Source: Clostridium folliculivorans
GTDB taxonomy: Bacteria > Bacillota > Clostridia > Clostridiales > Clostridiaceae
Reading direction: 5' to 3'
DNA: 64,000 bases
Assembly: GCF_024341905.1 (NCBI RefSeq)
Contig: NZ_BQXY01000006.1
Coordinates: 124,001 to 188,000 of the forward strand
Shown piece by piece: positions 16,114 through 25,216 of this stretch (its first letter is position 1; every line of letters begins with the position of its first letter). The notes under the pieces were generated by a model. It saw nothing but the letters and a program-made list of their open reading frames with translations. It was not told the origin of the DNA and searched no databases. The position numbers were made by a program, and so were the translations under genes.

Positions 16114-18405
16114 ATGCTTAGTGATAGAATTCAGTTTTTAAAAGACGAGCTTTTTAGAGAAAAGAGACAAGTTTCCTTGGAAAGGGCTAAACTTTATACA
16201 GAAAGCTTCAAAGCCACTGAAGGATTACCAGTAGTTATTAGAAGAGCTAAAGCTTTAGCAAATACATTAAACAAGGTAGAGATCGAGATAAAAAAAGGTG
16301 AGCTTATTGTTGGAGATAGAACTGTAAAACCAAGAGCAGGAGTCGTATCCCCTGAAATGTCACCATATTGGATTTTAGAAGAGCTTGATGAATTTCCTAC
16401 AAGAGCTCAAGATAAATTTGAAATTAGTGAACAAGATAAGGAATATTTCAAAAACGAACTTTACCCATATTGGAAAGGCAAATCCTTAAAGGATTACTGC
16501 GAAGAAACTATTCCAGAGAATATAAAAGAAACTACAAAAACTAAGATAGTAGCACTTAACCAAACAGATAAGGGACAAGGTCATATCATACCTGACTATG
16601 AAGTTGTTTTGGAAAAAGGCTTAGGATATATGATTAGACAGATAGAAGAAAAGGTGCAACAGTATCCTGAAAATAACTTCTACAAAGCATCATTCATATC
16701 TTTAAGCTCAACTAGTGATTATATATTACGTCATGCTGAACTTGCTGAAAATATGGCTAAGAAAGAACAAGATCTACAAAGAAAAAGAGAGCTCAATGAA
16801 ATAGCAAGAATATCAAAAAAAGTAGCTTTTGAAAAACCGGATAGCTTTTATGAAGCAGTTCAATTATTTTGGTTTATAAGTGTAGTGTTCCAACATGAAT
16901 CAAACGCAAGCTCAATCTCTCCAGGTAGATTTGATCAATATATGTATCCATATTATAAAAAGTCTTTAGAGGCTGGAGAAGATAAGGAATTCTTAAAAGA
17001 AATTTTAAGAGCACTTTATATAAAATTTAATACCATAGTTGCATTAAGAAGTACAGAAAGTGCAAGGTACTTTGCAGGTTTCCCTATTGGATACACCATA
17101 GTTCTTGGAGGACTAGATGAAAAGGGTGTTGATGTAACTAATGAATTGTCTCATCTTATGCTTGAGATAATGGGGGATATAAGATTACCTCAGCCAAACT
17201 TAAGCATCCGTGTAGGAGAAAAGTCTCCAAGGGATTTTCTAATGAAATCCGCAGAAGCTATAAGAATCGGTACCGGAATGCCACAGGTATTTAACGATGA
17301 AGCAAATATACTAGCTTATGTAAATAGAGGTGTAAGTCTAAAGGATGCAAGAGACTACGCAGTGGTAGGCTGTGTCGAGCTTTCTATTCCAAAGAAGACC
17401 TATGGACTTCATGATATAGCATTATTCAATCTGTTAAAAACTATGGAAGTTACTTTAAAGGAAAATAGAAGAGGCTTTGAGTGTTTTGAAGATTTGATGA
17501 CTGCAGTTAAGAATAACATCTCAAAATATGTTAAGGACATGGTGGAAGGTTCAAACATTGTTGATAAAGCTCATAGAGAATGTGCACCTACACCATTTTT
17601 ATCAAACTTTATCTGTGGATGTTTAGAAAGTGGAAAAGACATAACTGAAGGTGGAGCTATCTATAACTTCTCAGGAGTTCAAGGAATCGGTGGACCAAAT
17701 TTAAGTGATTCCTTATTTACAATAAAGAAACTAGTTTTTGAAGATAAAGAAATAACTCTAGATGAACTTGTGACAATCCTTGAAAATAACTGGGAAAATA
17801 ACGAGATACTAAGACAAACAATTATAAACAGATATTCTAAGTATGGCAATGATGTTGATGAAGTGGATCTATTAGGTTCAGAAATACTTTCTTACTACTG
17901 TGAGGAGGTAGAAAAGTATGAAAATATCAGAGGTGGAATGTTCCAGCCTGGTTCCTACACAGTTTCTGCACATATTCCTCTAGGTGAAGCAGTTGGAGCA
18001 ACACCAGACGGAAGAATGGCGAGAGAACAGCTTGCAGATGGAGGTTTATCTCCAATGGTAGGAAGAGATAAAAATGGACCTACAGCAAGTCTTAAGAGTG
18101 TAAGTAAGCTTGATAATTACCTAACTTCAAATGGAAGCTTACTAAATGTTAAGTTCTCACCAGCGGTTTTAGAAGGAACAGAAGGCTTAAGAAAATTGGT
18201 AGCGTATATTCAGGCTTTTAGCAGATTAAAAATACAACATGTTCAGTTTAATGTAGTATCAGCAGATACCTTAAAAGATGCACAAAAACATCCAGAGAAA
18301 TATCAAAACTTAGTAGTAAGAGTAGCTGGGTATAGTGCAATCTTCGTAGAGCTTGATACTGGAATACAAAATGACATCATCAATAGAACAGAGCATGTAT
18401 TATAG
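16114..18405 (+). CDS. Glycyl radical enzyme, dehydratase-like (PFL family)
   Basis: A 763-residue glycyl radical enzyme. The C-terminal radical loop is VVRVAGYSAIFVELD with the radical on Gly739. The active-site loop is GCVELS with thiyl Cys420 and Glu422: a single Cys followed by V-E, as in the eliminase/dehydratase branch, not the Cys-Cys of pyruvate formate-lyase. Glycerol dehydratases have, from memory, E-S-N-G-H-S in the first substrate loop; here it reads ESNASS (262-267), so glycerol is not assured. Hydroxyproline dehydratase-like or still unassigned substrates are possible. GGGGAGG precedes ATG 16114; the frame is open further upstream without a site. The dedicated activase follows at 18417. 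The enzyme is oxygen-sensitive, fitting an anaerobe. Confidence 0.9.
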   Translation: MLSDRIQFLKDELFREKRQVSLERAKLYTESFKATEGLPVVIRRAKALANTLNKVEIEIKKGELIVGDRTVKPRAGVVSPEMSPYWILEELDEFPTRAQDKFEISEQDKEYFKNELYPYWKGKSLKDYCEETIPENIKETTKTKIVALNQTDKGQGHIIPDYEVVLEKGLGYMIRQIEEKVQQYPENNFYKASFISLSSTSDYILRHAELAENMAKKEQDLQRKRELNEIARISKKVAFEKPDSFYEAVQLFWFISVVFQHESNASSISPGRFDQYMYPYYKKSLEAGEDKEFLKEILRALYIKFNTIVALRSTESARYFAGFPIGYTIVLGGLDEKGVDVTNELSHLMLEIMGDIRLPQPNLSIRVGEKSPRDFLMKSAEAIRIGTGMPQVFNDEANILAYVNRGVSLKDARDYAVVGCVELSIPKKTYGLHDIALFNLLKTMEVTLKENRRGFECFEDLMTAVKNNISKYVKDMVEGSNIVDKAHRECAPTPFLSNFICGCLESGKDITEGGAIYNFSGVQGIGGPNLSDSLFTIKKLVFEDKEITLDELVTILENNWENNEILRQTIINRYSKYGNDVDEVDLLGSEILSYYCEEVEKYENIRGGMFQPGSYTVSAHIPLGEAVGATPDGRMAREQLADGGLSPMVGRDKNGPTASLKSVSKLDNYLTSNGSLLNVKFSPAVLEGTEGLRKLVAYIQAFSRLKIQHVQFNVVSADTLKDAQKHPEKYQNLVVRVAGYSAIFVELDTGIQNDIINRTEHVL

Positions 18406-18416
18406 GAGTGGTTACT

Positions 18417-19259
18417 TTGGAAAAAGCCATAATTTTTAATATACAAAGGTATAGCTTGCATGATGGTGGAGGAATAAGAACAGTTGTATTCTTTAAAGGC
18501 TGTCCTTTAAAATGTCCTTGGTGCTCTAATCCAGAATCTCAGAAGTTTAAATTAGAGATAATGAGGAAACCTAATCTATGTATAAAGTGCAGTAGTGAAA
18601 GCTGTGCTAAGTGTACCATGAGTCCAGACAAATGCCCAACTGGAGCTTTGGACTATATAGGAAGAGAGTATACCGTAGAAGAAGTAGTTAATGAAGTAAA
18701 AAAAGACATAGTGTTCTATGATACTTCTGAAGGTGGAGTTACTTTATCCGGTGGTGAAGTTTTAGCCCAACCAATGTTTGCTTTAGACTTGCTTAAAAGA
18801 TTGAGGGAATTCTCCATAAACACAGCAATAGAAACTTCAGGGCAGGGAGATACTGAAAAACTTTTAGAGCTAGCAAAATATTTAGATTTAATTCTTTTTG
18901 ATCTTAAAATAATGGATAAAGAAAAAGCAAAAGATATATTAGGAGCAGATATAAATCTTATTAAAAACAATATGAAAGAACTTGTTTTAAATAATCATAA
19001 GGTTATACCAAGAATACCTTTGATTCCTGGATATACTATGGAGGATGAAAATATATCTGAGATTATAGCCTTTGTTAAAGAGTTAGGTTTAAAAGAAATT
19101 CATATACTTCCCTTCCATCAATACGGAAGCAAGAAATATGAGTATTTAGGTAAAGACTATAGCTTACTAGATATAAAACCTCCATCAGAGGAAGAGGTAA
19201 ATGCCATAAAACTTAAGATGGAGCAAGAAGGACTTACAGTGTTTATTGGTGGAAGATAG
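18417..19259 (+). CDS. Glycyl radical enzyme activating enzyme (radical SAM)
   Basis: A 280-residue radical SAM activase. FFKGCPLKCPWCSNPE contains the CxxxCxxC cluster ligands, followed by an extra Cys-rich insert (CIKCSSESCAKC ... DKCPTGAL) that would hold a second iron-sulfur cluster, as in activases of dehydratase-type enzymes. VTLSGGEVLAQP is the GGE motif for SAM binding. It puts the radical on Gly739 of the upstream enzyme. TTG 18417 is preferred, with GGAG at 18404-18407; a GTG at 18408 lies directly on that site. The gap to the enzyme gene is 11 nt, so both are one transcript. An inverted repeat at 19307-19351 lies after it. Confidence 0.92.
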   Translation: MEKAIIFNIQRYSLHDGGGIRTVVFFKGCPLKCPWCSNPESQKFKLEIMRKPNLCIKCSSESCAKCTMSPDKCPTGALDYIGREYTVEEVVNEVKKDIVFYDTSEGGVTLSGGEVLAQPMFALDLLKRLREFSINTAIETSGQGDTEKLLELAKYLDLILFDLKIMDKEKAKDILGADINLIKNNMKELVLNNHKVIPRIPLIPGYTMEDENISEIIAFVKELGLKEIHILPFHQYGSKKYEYLGKDYSLLDIKPPSEEEVNAIKLKMEQEGLTVFIGGR

Positions 19260-19306
19260 AGCAATAAAGTGTTATCTTCAAAACAATTAATATCTTATTG
19301 AAAATA

Positions 19307-19351
19307 TAAACTACTTCAAGCATTAAATTAAAACAGAGCTTTAGTAGTTTA
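19307..19351 (+). repeat. Inverted repeat after the activase gene
   Basis: TAAACTACT (19307-19315) pairs with AGTAGTTTA (19343-19351); inside it AAGC faces GCTT. No T-run follows, so it may be an inefficient terminator or an mRNA end-stabilising hairpin. Confidence 0.45.
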
Positions 19352-19437
19352 AAAATAGAAAATTTATAAATATACAAATATATAACTATATAAAAATTTA
19401 AAATTATAACATTAAGAGAGTAAACGGAGGAATTGAA

Positions 19438-20304
19438 ATGAAGAAGATTTTATTAACTGGTGGAAACGGATTTTTTGGAACAAGACTTGCAGATTTTTAT
19501 AGAGGAAAGTATGAAGTGATAGTAACCGATAAAGATGATTTAGATATAGTTAATGAAGAAGAAGTTGTAAATGCTTTTAAGGAAATGAAGCCTGACTTTG
19601 TAATTCACGCTGCTGCTATTGCTGTTACTGATTTCTGCAACAAGCATCCAGAACTTGCTTATAAGATCAATGTTCAAGGAGCTATAAATGTAGCTAAAGC
19701 TTGCAAAGAAGTTGGTGCTAAAATGGTATTCATAAGCTCAGAGCAAGTGTTCAACGGAAATGACAACAGAGGTCCTTTCAACGAAGAAAGCACTCCAGTA
19801 CCTAATACAGTTTATGGTGAAAATAAACTAGAAGCTGAAAAGCTTATTAAAGAAATACTCGATGAAGTATGGGTATTAAGATTTACATGGCAGTTTGGTC
19901 TTCCTCAAAGAGGCTTCAATATGGCATCAAATATCCTATGGGATACAATGACAGCTATAATGAAGGGTGAAAAAATAATAGCTCCAACAAATGAATTCAG
20001 AGGAATGACTTATGTTTACGAACTAATAGAGCAATTTGATAAGATCTTTGAAATTCCTTACGACACTTATCATGTTGGAAGTGTAAATAATCTAAGCAGA
20101 TACGACGTTGTTAAGTTTATCATAAAGCAATTAGGACTTGAACATAGAACAGAAGAAATTCTTGAAGCTGATACAGAAAAGTACAGTGACAATCCAAGAG
20201 ATGTAAGACTAGATACAAGCAAGCTTGCTAAGTTTGGAATAAAGTTTGGTACTACTGAAGAAGGCATTGTTAGATGCTTGAATGAGTTTAAAATTAAGTT
20301 GTAG
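19438..20304 (+). CDS. RmlD-like NAD(P)-dependent sugar-nucleotide reductase/epimerase
   Basis: A 288-residue extended short-chain dehydrogenase. The N-terminal strand-turn KKILLTGGNGFFGTRLADFY has the T-G-x-x-G-x-x-G NAD(P) motif; YGENK is the Y-x-x-x-K catalytic pair; VLRFTWQFG and PRDVRLDTSKLAKFGI are typical for dTDP-4-dehydrorhamnose reductase (RmlD) relatives. No other rhamnose or nucleotide-sugar genes are nearby, so a stand-alone reductase/epimerase of unknown substrate is the safe call. GGAGGAATTG precedes ATG. A terminator stands at 20408. Confidence 0.8.
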   Translation: MKKILLTGGNGFFGTRLADFYRGKYEVIVTDKDDLDIVNEEEVVNAFKEMKPDFVIHAAAIAVTDFCNKHPELAYKINVQGAINVAKACKEVGAKMVFISSEQVFNGNDNRGPFNEESTPVPNTVYGENKLEAEKLIKEILDEVWVLRFTWQFGLPQRGFNMASNILWDTMTAIMKGEKIIAPTNEFRGMTYVYELIEQFDKIFEIPYDTYHVGSVNNLSRYDVVKFIIKQLGLEHRTEEILEADTEKYSDNPRDVRLDTSKLAKFGIKFGTTEEGIVRCLNEFKIKL

Positions 20305-20407
20305 GATGAGTTTATAAGTTTGAAATTTATGTATTCTCACTCATATACCTGATGGACTTCGCAAAGAATCAAATTAGCTAAAATCGCATATATAAATACG
20401 TTTGAAC

Positions 20408-20446
20408 AAAAACTCGTTGAAGAATATGGCTTCAGCGAGTTTTTAT
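20408..20446 (+). terminator. Intrinsic terminator, similar to the closing hairpin of the dispersed element
   Basis: AAAAACTCGTTGAAG pairs with CTTCAGCGAGTTTTT. The sequence closely resembles the closing hairpins of copies A and B (ACTYAYTGAA ... TTCAGYRAG), hinting that this terminator is a remnant or relative of the element. Confidence 0.85.
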
Positions 20447-20548
20447 ATAATGTTATTGTAGTATAATGGAATTAATGTTAATATTTAGATGGGAATTTAT
20501 AAATATGGTTACTCTAAATAATAATTATAAATATGGGGGGAAGAATTT

Positions 20549-20887
20549 ATGTTAATATGGAAAGGATATGGTTTTTTAGCTTTTTTAGTTTTTTTGATGA
20601 GTTTTTTAGTAGTTGAGCTTGCTGTTGGAGAAGCATTTTATAGAACACATAGATGGGTAGATTTTTTTGGATTTGTTATTTCTGCACTATTTTGTTATTT
20701 TGTCGGAAAAAAATTGAACAATAATAAAGGGAAAGTATACATAGATAAGAAAACAGGAGAAGAGGTGTTGATAAAGAAAACTCATTCACTTTTCTTTATC
20801 AAAATGGAGTATTGGGGAATTATATTTTTAGTAATAGGATGTATATATTTGTTTCTCTATATTCAAGTTGTGAAGGCGTTTTACTAG
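20549..20887 (+). CDS. Small membrane protein, tandem paralogue 1
   Basis: A 112-residue protein with three hydrophobic segments (GFLAFLVFLMSFLVVELAVG, FFGFVISALFCYFVG, EYWGIIFLVIGCIYLFL) and a basic loop ending in a DKKTGEEV box. It is clearly homologous over its full length to the next gene. No function is recognised; small three-pass proteins of this pattern occur near other envelope genes. GGGGGAAG precedes ATG 20549. The conserved loop (VYIDKKTGEEVLIKKTHSLFFIKMEYWG) is the signature of this pair. Confidence 0.7.
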   Translation: MLIWKGYGFLAFLVFLMSFLVVELAVGEAFYRTHRWVDFFGFVISALFCYFVGKKLNNNKGKVYIDKKTGEEVLIKKTHSLFFIKMEYWGIIFLVIGCIYLFLYIQVVKAFY

Positions 20888-20989
20888 AGAAATGTAAAGA
20901 AAGATTATTTTAGTCGAATAATCATAAAAATTTAAAAGAATTTGACAAGTTATGGATATCTTGAATGAGAAGTATGGAGGGAAGAATTC

Positions 20990-21307
20990 ATGTTAATTTG
21001 GAGAGGATATGGTTTTTTAACAATTATATTAGCGGGAATAAGCTTTGTATTAGTTGAGCTTGTTGTAGGTAAAGAATTTTATAATACTCATAATTGGGTT
21101 CATATGGTTGGGTATATTATTGCTGGAGTACTATGCTATTTTGTAGGAAAAGATTTAAACAAGAATAAAGATAAAATATACGTTGACAAGGAAAGTGGCA
21201 AAGAAGTCATAGTTAGAAACTCACATTCCTTTATATTTATAAAAATGGAATATTGGGGATTTATTTTTCCGATAGTGGGGATAATTAATTTATTCATGGG
21301 TAAGTAG
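20990..21307 (+). CDS. Small membrane protein, tandem paralogue 2
   Basis: A 105-residue paralogue of 20549-20887, with the same three hydrophobic segments and the same loop (YVDKESGKEVIVRNSHSFIFIKMEYWG). Even the ribosome-site region and first codons are alike (GGAGGGAAGAATTC-ATG-TTA-AT), so the duplication included the leader. The 100-nt spacer is not duplicated. A terminator at 21362 closes the pair. Function unknown. Confidence 0.7.
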   Translation: MLIWRGYGFLTIILAGISFVLVELVVGKEFYNTHNWVHMVGYIIAGVLCYFVGKDLNKNKDKIYVDKESGKEVIVRNSHSFIFIKMEYWGFIFPIVGIINLFMGK

Positions 21308-21331
21308 ATGTCATAGATCTATGGCTTGAAT

Positions 21332-21361
21332 TTGACAATTATTTTATATATAGAAGATATT
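21332..21361 (+). promoter_or_regulatory. Possible promoter of the ECF sigma operon
   Basis: TTGACA (21332-21337), 18-nt spacer, GATATT (21356-21361). A perfect -35 but a poor -10. The hairpin at 21362-21392 follows at once, so the promoter, if used, would start inside the terminator of the upstream pair. Confidence 0.3.
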
Positions 21362-21392
21362 AGGTTAGCGCTTAAAAGCATTAACCTTTTTT
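21362..21392 (+). terminator. Intrinsic terminator after the tandem membrane genes
   Basis: AGGTTA ... TAACCT stem with an inner GC step and a following TTTTTT. Confidence 0.65.
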
Positions 21393-21430
21393 GATATATA
21401 GAAAAATATAATAGGAGGCAGATTCAACAA

Positions 21431-21697
21431 GTGTTTAAATTAGGAGTAATTAACAAAATAATTATTTCTTCAAGTGCACTTGAGGGTGTTGCTAAAATCA
21501 AATTTGAAGATCGGATAGGGTTAATATTTTGTTATATACTTCTTATAAAATATTACGAACCTGGGGAGCGACCTCAAATGGTTGAGGTTAAGGATGTAAA
21601 AAGGTGGATTGTTTTTAGTAAGAGCAATAAAAATTATTATATCCTCCATGGAACAAATCAAAAGTTCAGTGAATCTAATAAGTGTTCTACTAATTAA
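21431..21697 (+). CDS. Hypothetical protein, 88 aa
   Basis: Short protein of unknown family (FKLGVINKIIISSSALEG ... YILHGTNQKFSESNK). It begins with GTG 21431, and AGGAGG (21413-21418) is 12 nt upstream, a rather long spacing, so the true start may differ. It ends 15 nt before the sigma factor gene and is probably co-transcribed. The composition looks coding (Lys/Glu alternation, central hydrophobic segment), but no motif supports a role. Confidence 0.4.
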   Translation: MFKLGVINKIIISSSALEGVAKIKFEDRIGLIFCYILLIKYYEPGERPQMVEVKDVKRWIVFSKSNKNYYILHGTNQKFSESNKCSTN

Positions 21698-21712
21698 AGG
21701 AAGGAATGATTA

Positions 21713-22264
21713 GTGTTGCTGAATTCATCGAGGCTTAATAAAGCCTTAGAAATAACTGATGATGTAAGGCTTGCGAAAAAAGGCAATAAAGAAGCTTTTT
21801 GCAGAATAATTGAAAGTAATAAAAATCAGCTTTATAGAATTGCCAAAGGCATAGTACACTTTGAAGCTGATATTGAAGATGTATTGCAGGAGGTTACCTT
21901 AAAAGCATGGCTTCAAATAAAAAAATTAAAGAAGGACGAGTATTTTAAGACTTGGTTAATTAGAATACTTATTAATGAATGCAATACCATTTTACGTAAG
22001 AGAAAGAGTGTTATTACATTAGAGGAAGTAAGCTTTACTGAGAGTGAGGAGTTTAATATAAATGAAAAGCTGGATTTGTGGAATGCTTTAAATTCCCTAA
22101 GTTATGAGTTAAGAACTGTGGTTGTATTATTTTACTATGAAGATCTGCCTTACAAGGACATAGCAGCAATCTTAAGAATCTCTGAAGGTACTGTAAAATC
22201 AAGGTCATCTAGGGCTAAGGTGAAACTAGAAGAAATTTTGAATTTTGCTGTGAAGGGGGAGTAA
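21713..22264 (+). CDS. ECF-type sigma-70 factor
   Basis: A 183-residue extracytoplasmic-function sigma factor. Region 2: NQLYRIAKGIVHFEADIEDVLQEVTLKAWLQIKKL (core RNA polymerase and -10 contact); region 4: LRTVVVLFYYEDLPYKDIAAILRISEGTVKSRSSRAKVKL (helix-turn-helix for -35). Regions 1.1 and 3 are absent, as usual for ECF. The start is taken as GTG 21713 with AAGGAAGGAA before it. The following gene overlaps the leader by 2 nt of spacing and encodes the probable anti-sigma factor. Target promoters cannot be named from this window. Confidence 0.9.
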   Translation: MLLNSSRLNKALEITDDVRLAKKGNKEAFCRIIESNKNQLYRIAKGIVHFEADIEDVLQEVTLKAWLQIKKLKKDEYFKTWLIRILINECNTILRKRKSVITLEEVSFTESEEFNINEKLDLWNALNSLSYELRTVVVLFYYEDLPYKDIAAILRISEGTVKSRSSRAKVKLEEILNFAVKGE

Positions 22265-22266
22265 TC

Positions 22267-23622
22267 ATGGAAGAATACTTAAAAAGTCAAAAAAATAAAT
22301 ATAACAATACCAAAATATCAACTGAAGCAGATAAAAAGATAAAAGTGACTTTGGAAAACTTACCAGAGCGTAAGAAAACTAAAAGGTTTAATATTGTTGC
22401 GGCAGCTATTGTTTTTGTTTGTATTAGCGCATTACTTTCTACAAATGTGTCCCAAGTAAAGGCAGATTCTATAATCAAATCCATATTAGGATATTTCGTA
22501 AAAGATAATAATCTAAATGATAACTATGGTAAGTATGCAAATGCTGTGAATAAAACTACTACTAATAATGGAGTTGAGATAACCATAGATAGCATAGCTT
22601 CAGATTCACTGGGAGTTACTTTAGGATATTCCTTAAAAACTGATAAGGCTATAAAAGGAGCGGATTTAGGTGTCACTAAACTTTTAATTAATGGAAAAGA
22701 GACTAGCTTTGAAAATACCACAAATTATTATAAGGAAATAGGTAATTTGCAATACGTAGGATATGAGTCCTTTAAAGTAAAAGATTTACCTAAGAACTTT
22801 AAATTTGAGATAGTTGTAAACAGTGTAGGAGATATTTCAGGACAATGGTCATTTAAACTAAATGCTTCAAATGAAGATATTAATGAAAATACGTTTGTAT
22901 CAAACACAAGCTTTCAAAAGGTATCGGAAGATGGAATCCTAAATATTTCTAAAATAATATCAACTCCATTAAATACTTATATTCAGTTGACCTACAAAAG
23001 TAATAATCCAATAAAAAGTGAGGATAAAATACCTTATTCCACTGTGTTTTTAATGGATGAAAATAATAGGATGGTAACTATTGAAGATGTGAAAAGCACC
23101 ATAGTTGATGAGTATACCTATAAAACTGAATTTTATATTAAAGAGTATAAAGGAAAGCTTAATAAATTGACCATTATTCCATACAAAGCACCTGAGATTT
23201 CAAAAGAACCTAGAAGGCTAGAAGACGATAATGAATTTTATAATCTAAAAACAAAAACGCCTTTTGTTATAAATGCAGGAGATATGGGGGAGATTAAGGT
23301 GAATTCAATGGTGGAGACAAGAGATAAGGTTACCATGAATTGTTCCATAGAAAGTATTTATGGAGATTTGTTAGTTAATGCCCTAGGATTAGGTTACGAT
23401 ATTAAACTGAATGCTGACCCTGCAATTAATAATTTTAATCCTATCGGTTTTAACAAAAATACTATGGATAAAATAAAGACTTTGACTAACTTAAATAATG
23501 TTGTACTGGAGTTTGATAAGGATTCTACCTTGAAAGATGATAAGTACGTGTTAGTATTTCAGAAGTATATTAAGGAAATTAAAGTCTACCCTGAGCTAAA
23601 AATTACTGTTCCTATAGATTAG
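22267..23622 (+). CDS. DUF4179-type membrane protein, probable anti-sigma factor
   Basis: A 451-residue protein. Residues 1-40 are cytoplasmic and charged (a possible sigma-binding helix), 41-62 (FNIVAAAIVFVCISALLSTNV) form one membrane span, and the rest is extracellular. The start of the outer part, with NGVEITIDSIASDSLGVTLGYSL, is characteristic of DUF4179 proteins, which sit directly after ECF sigma genes in clostridia and bacilli; the C-terminal third resembles DUF5643. It probably holds the upstream sigma factor inactive until an envelope signal. The gap to the sigma gene is 2 nt. A bidirectional terminator follows at 23744. Confidence 0.8.
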   Translation: MEEYLKSQKNKYNNTKISTEADKKIKVTLENLPERKKTKRFNIVAAAIVFVCISALLSTNVSQVKADSIIKSILGYFVKDNNLNDNYGKYANAVNKTTTNNGVEITIDSIASDSLGVTLGYSLKTDKAIKGADLGVTKLLINGKETSFENTTNYYKEIGNLQYVGYESFKVKDLPKNFKFEIVVNSVGDISGQWSFKLNASNEDINENTFVSNTSFQKVSEDGILNISKIISTPLNTYIQLTYKSNNPIKSEDKIPYSTVFLMDENNRMVTIEDVKSTIVDEYTYKTEFYIKEYKGKLNKLTIIPYKAPEISKEPRRLEDDNEFYNLKTKTPFVINAGDMGEIKVNSMVETRDKVTMNCSIESIYGDLLVNALGLGYDIKLNADPAINNFNPIGFNKNTMDKIKTLTNLNNVVLEFDKDSTLKDDKYVLVFQKYIKEIKVYPELKITVPID

Positions 23623-23743
23623 AGTGAAAATGAAAATGTAAATAATTTAAGCAAATGCAAAGCTGCTCATATAGTATTTTCAGCAGTAACAACTAAGTTC
23701 CATGAAGAGAAAAACACATAAATTAATAGTACTATATTTATGT

Positions 23744-23785
23744 AAAAAGGCTACTCTAAGTAATTAACTTGGAGCAGCCTTTTTA
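23744..23785. terminator. Bidirectional terminator
   Basis: AAAAAGGCTACTC-T-AAG pairs imperfectly with CTTGGAGCAGCCTTTTT. It lies between converging genes 22267 (+) and 23803 (-). Confidence 0.85.
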
Positions 23786-23802
23786 GCTTTCATGATATAT
23801 AA

Positions 23803-25050
23803 TTATTTATTGTTCAACGAACTTTTCTTTAAATACTCTTTTGGGGTTAGTGATGTAAGCTTTTTAAAGACCTTGCAAAAATAAGTATGATTATCAAAGC
23901 CTACCATAAGTGCAATATCCGTGATGGAATTATTATTTTGCTCGATAAGGTATTTAGCTTCTTTAACTCTTTTTGTGTTTATAAAGTCTGTGATAGTCAT
24001 TTCTGTTTCTTTCTTAAACTGTCTAGAAAGATGAGAGGGATTTATATCAATACTGCTTGCAACAGAATTTAAGGAAATTGGATCTTGATAGTTTAAGTTA
24101 ATATAATTTATTGCTTTCTTGATTATACTGCTATATCCTGCAGTAGAGTACTTGGTTACCAGATCACAATATTCAGCTACCATGGCATCACCCAGTGTAT
24201 CAAGTTGTCTTATGGTAGATATATTTTCTATCAAGGTGGCAAACTTGTCAGAAAGAGGGCTGATATAGATTGGAGATACTCCACCACGTTCACAGGCAAT
24301 TCTAAGTAAAGTATTAAAGCTAAAGGTAAGATTTTTATAAGCTCTTAAAGGATCGTTTGGAGCTCTATGTGTTGCTTTAAAACGAAATAGTTTCTTAAAC
24401 TCTAAAGCTTCAGCTTTGGAACCTTTCTCCACTGCGTTCAATATTTCCTTTTCTACCTTATATCTTAACTCAATATCAGATATTAGATTTCCTTCATTAA
24501 TAGATTCACTTTCTTTTTCATTAATTATAGCGGATTCATTGGAGACATATATTATGTCCTTTGAAATAAATGTATTTGAAGCTAGATTAATCATTAATAA
24601 ACCAACATTCTTAATATCGTTAAAATCATATATAGGAATGCTCTTGTAGTATTCTCTCAGTTGTAATCTATGTACTAGAGGTAAATTGTTTTTTTCTAGC
24701 ACTTTAGACACAAATGCATCATCAGGAACAGCTGAAAGAAATGGACCGAGGATAACAGATCCTTTAAATTTTGACTTCTCAAAGAAACCTACAGCTAAAT
24801 AACTAAGTTGGAGGTTGTCTGTAAAATGCATGATGTCATTACCTATATTATTTTGTAAACTACAGTCAATATACTTAAGAGTTCTGGATATAGAATCTGA
24901 TAATACATCTGGTATTTTAGAATTAACTAACTGAAAGGAAGCACTTGTATCATCAATATCTATGAATTCCAAGTTTAGCTTACATATACCATGAATAACG
25001 GAACAGATGTTATAAATTAGCTCATCTACAGTACCTTCTTTTACTTTCAT
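23803..25050 (-). CDS. AraC-family regulator with N-terminal sensor domain
   Basis: A 415-residue transcription regulator. The C-terminal 100 residues have two helix-turn-helix units of AraC type (SLNSVASSIDINPSHLSRQFKKETEMTITDFI and SITDIALMVGFDNHTYFCKVFKKLTSLTPKEYLK). The N-terminal 150 residues contain an LDF-like sensor region (MHFTDNLQLSYLAVGFFEKSKFKGSVILGPF) similar to PocR-type ligand domains; the middle is helical. AGGAGG precedes ATG 25050; an upstream in-frame ATG has no site. It is divergent from the HAD-GH3-transporter cluster and is its likely activator, sensing a sugar or derivative. Confidence 0.88.
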   Translation of the reverse strand: MKVKEGTVDELIYNICSVIHGICKLNLEFIDIDDTSASFQLVNSKIPDVLSDSISRTLKYIDCSLQNNIGNDIMHFTDNLQLSYLAVGFFEKSKFKGSVILGPFLSAVPDDAFVSKVLEKNNLPLVHRLQLREYYKSIPIYDFNDIKNVGLLMINLASNTFISKDIIYVSNESAIINEKESESINEGNLISDIELRYKVEKEILNAVEKGSKAEALEFKKLFRFKATHRAPNDPLRAYKNLTFSFNTLLRIACERGGVSPIYISPLSDKFATLIENISTIRQLDTLGDAMVAEYCDLVTKYSTAGYSSIIKKAINYINLNYQDPISLNSVASSIDINPSHLSRQFKKETEMTITDFINTKRVKEAKYLIEQNNNSITDIALMVGFDNHTYFCKVFKKLTSLTPKEYLKKSSLNNK

Positions 25051-25185
25051 GAATCCTCCTAAAAACAAATTCCATAAGTTTTAAACATAATAACAGAAAT
25101 TTATTATGAAAGCAATAATTTTACACAAAGAGTCAAAATAGTTGAAGTTGTTTTTTTTATAACAATATAAAATGTACTCATAGCT

Positions 25186-25199
25186 TGAAAATGATTTCA
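25186..25199 (+). promoter_or_regulatory. Palindrome before HAD/GH3 operon
   Basis: TGAAA-ATGA-TTTCA is a perfect 5-bp-arm palindrome resembling a catabolite (cre) site except for TG in place of the central CG. It ends 4 nt before the ribosome site, so a repressor here would block elongation or initiation. Confidence 0.35.
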
Positions 25200-25216
25200 C
25201 GAGAGGAGCAAAGTTA

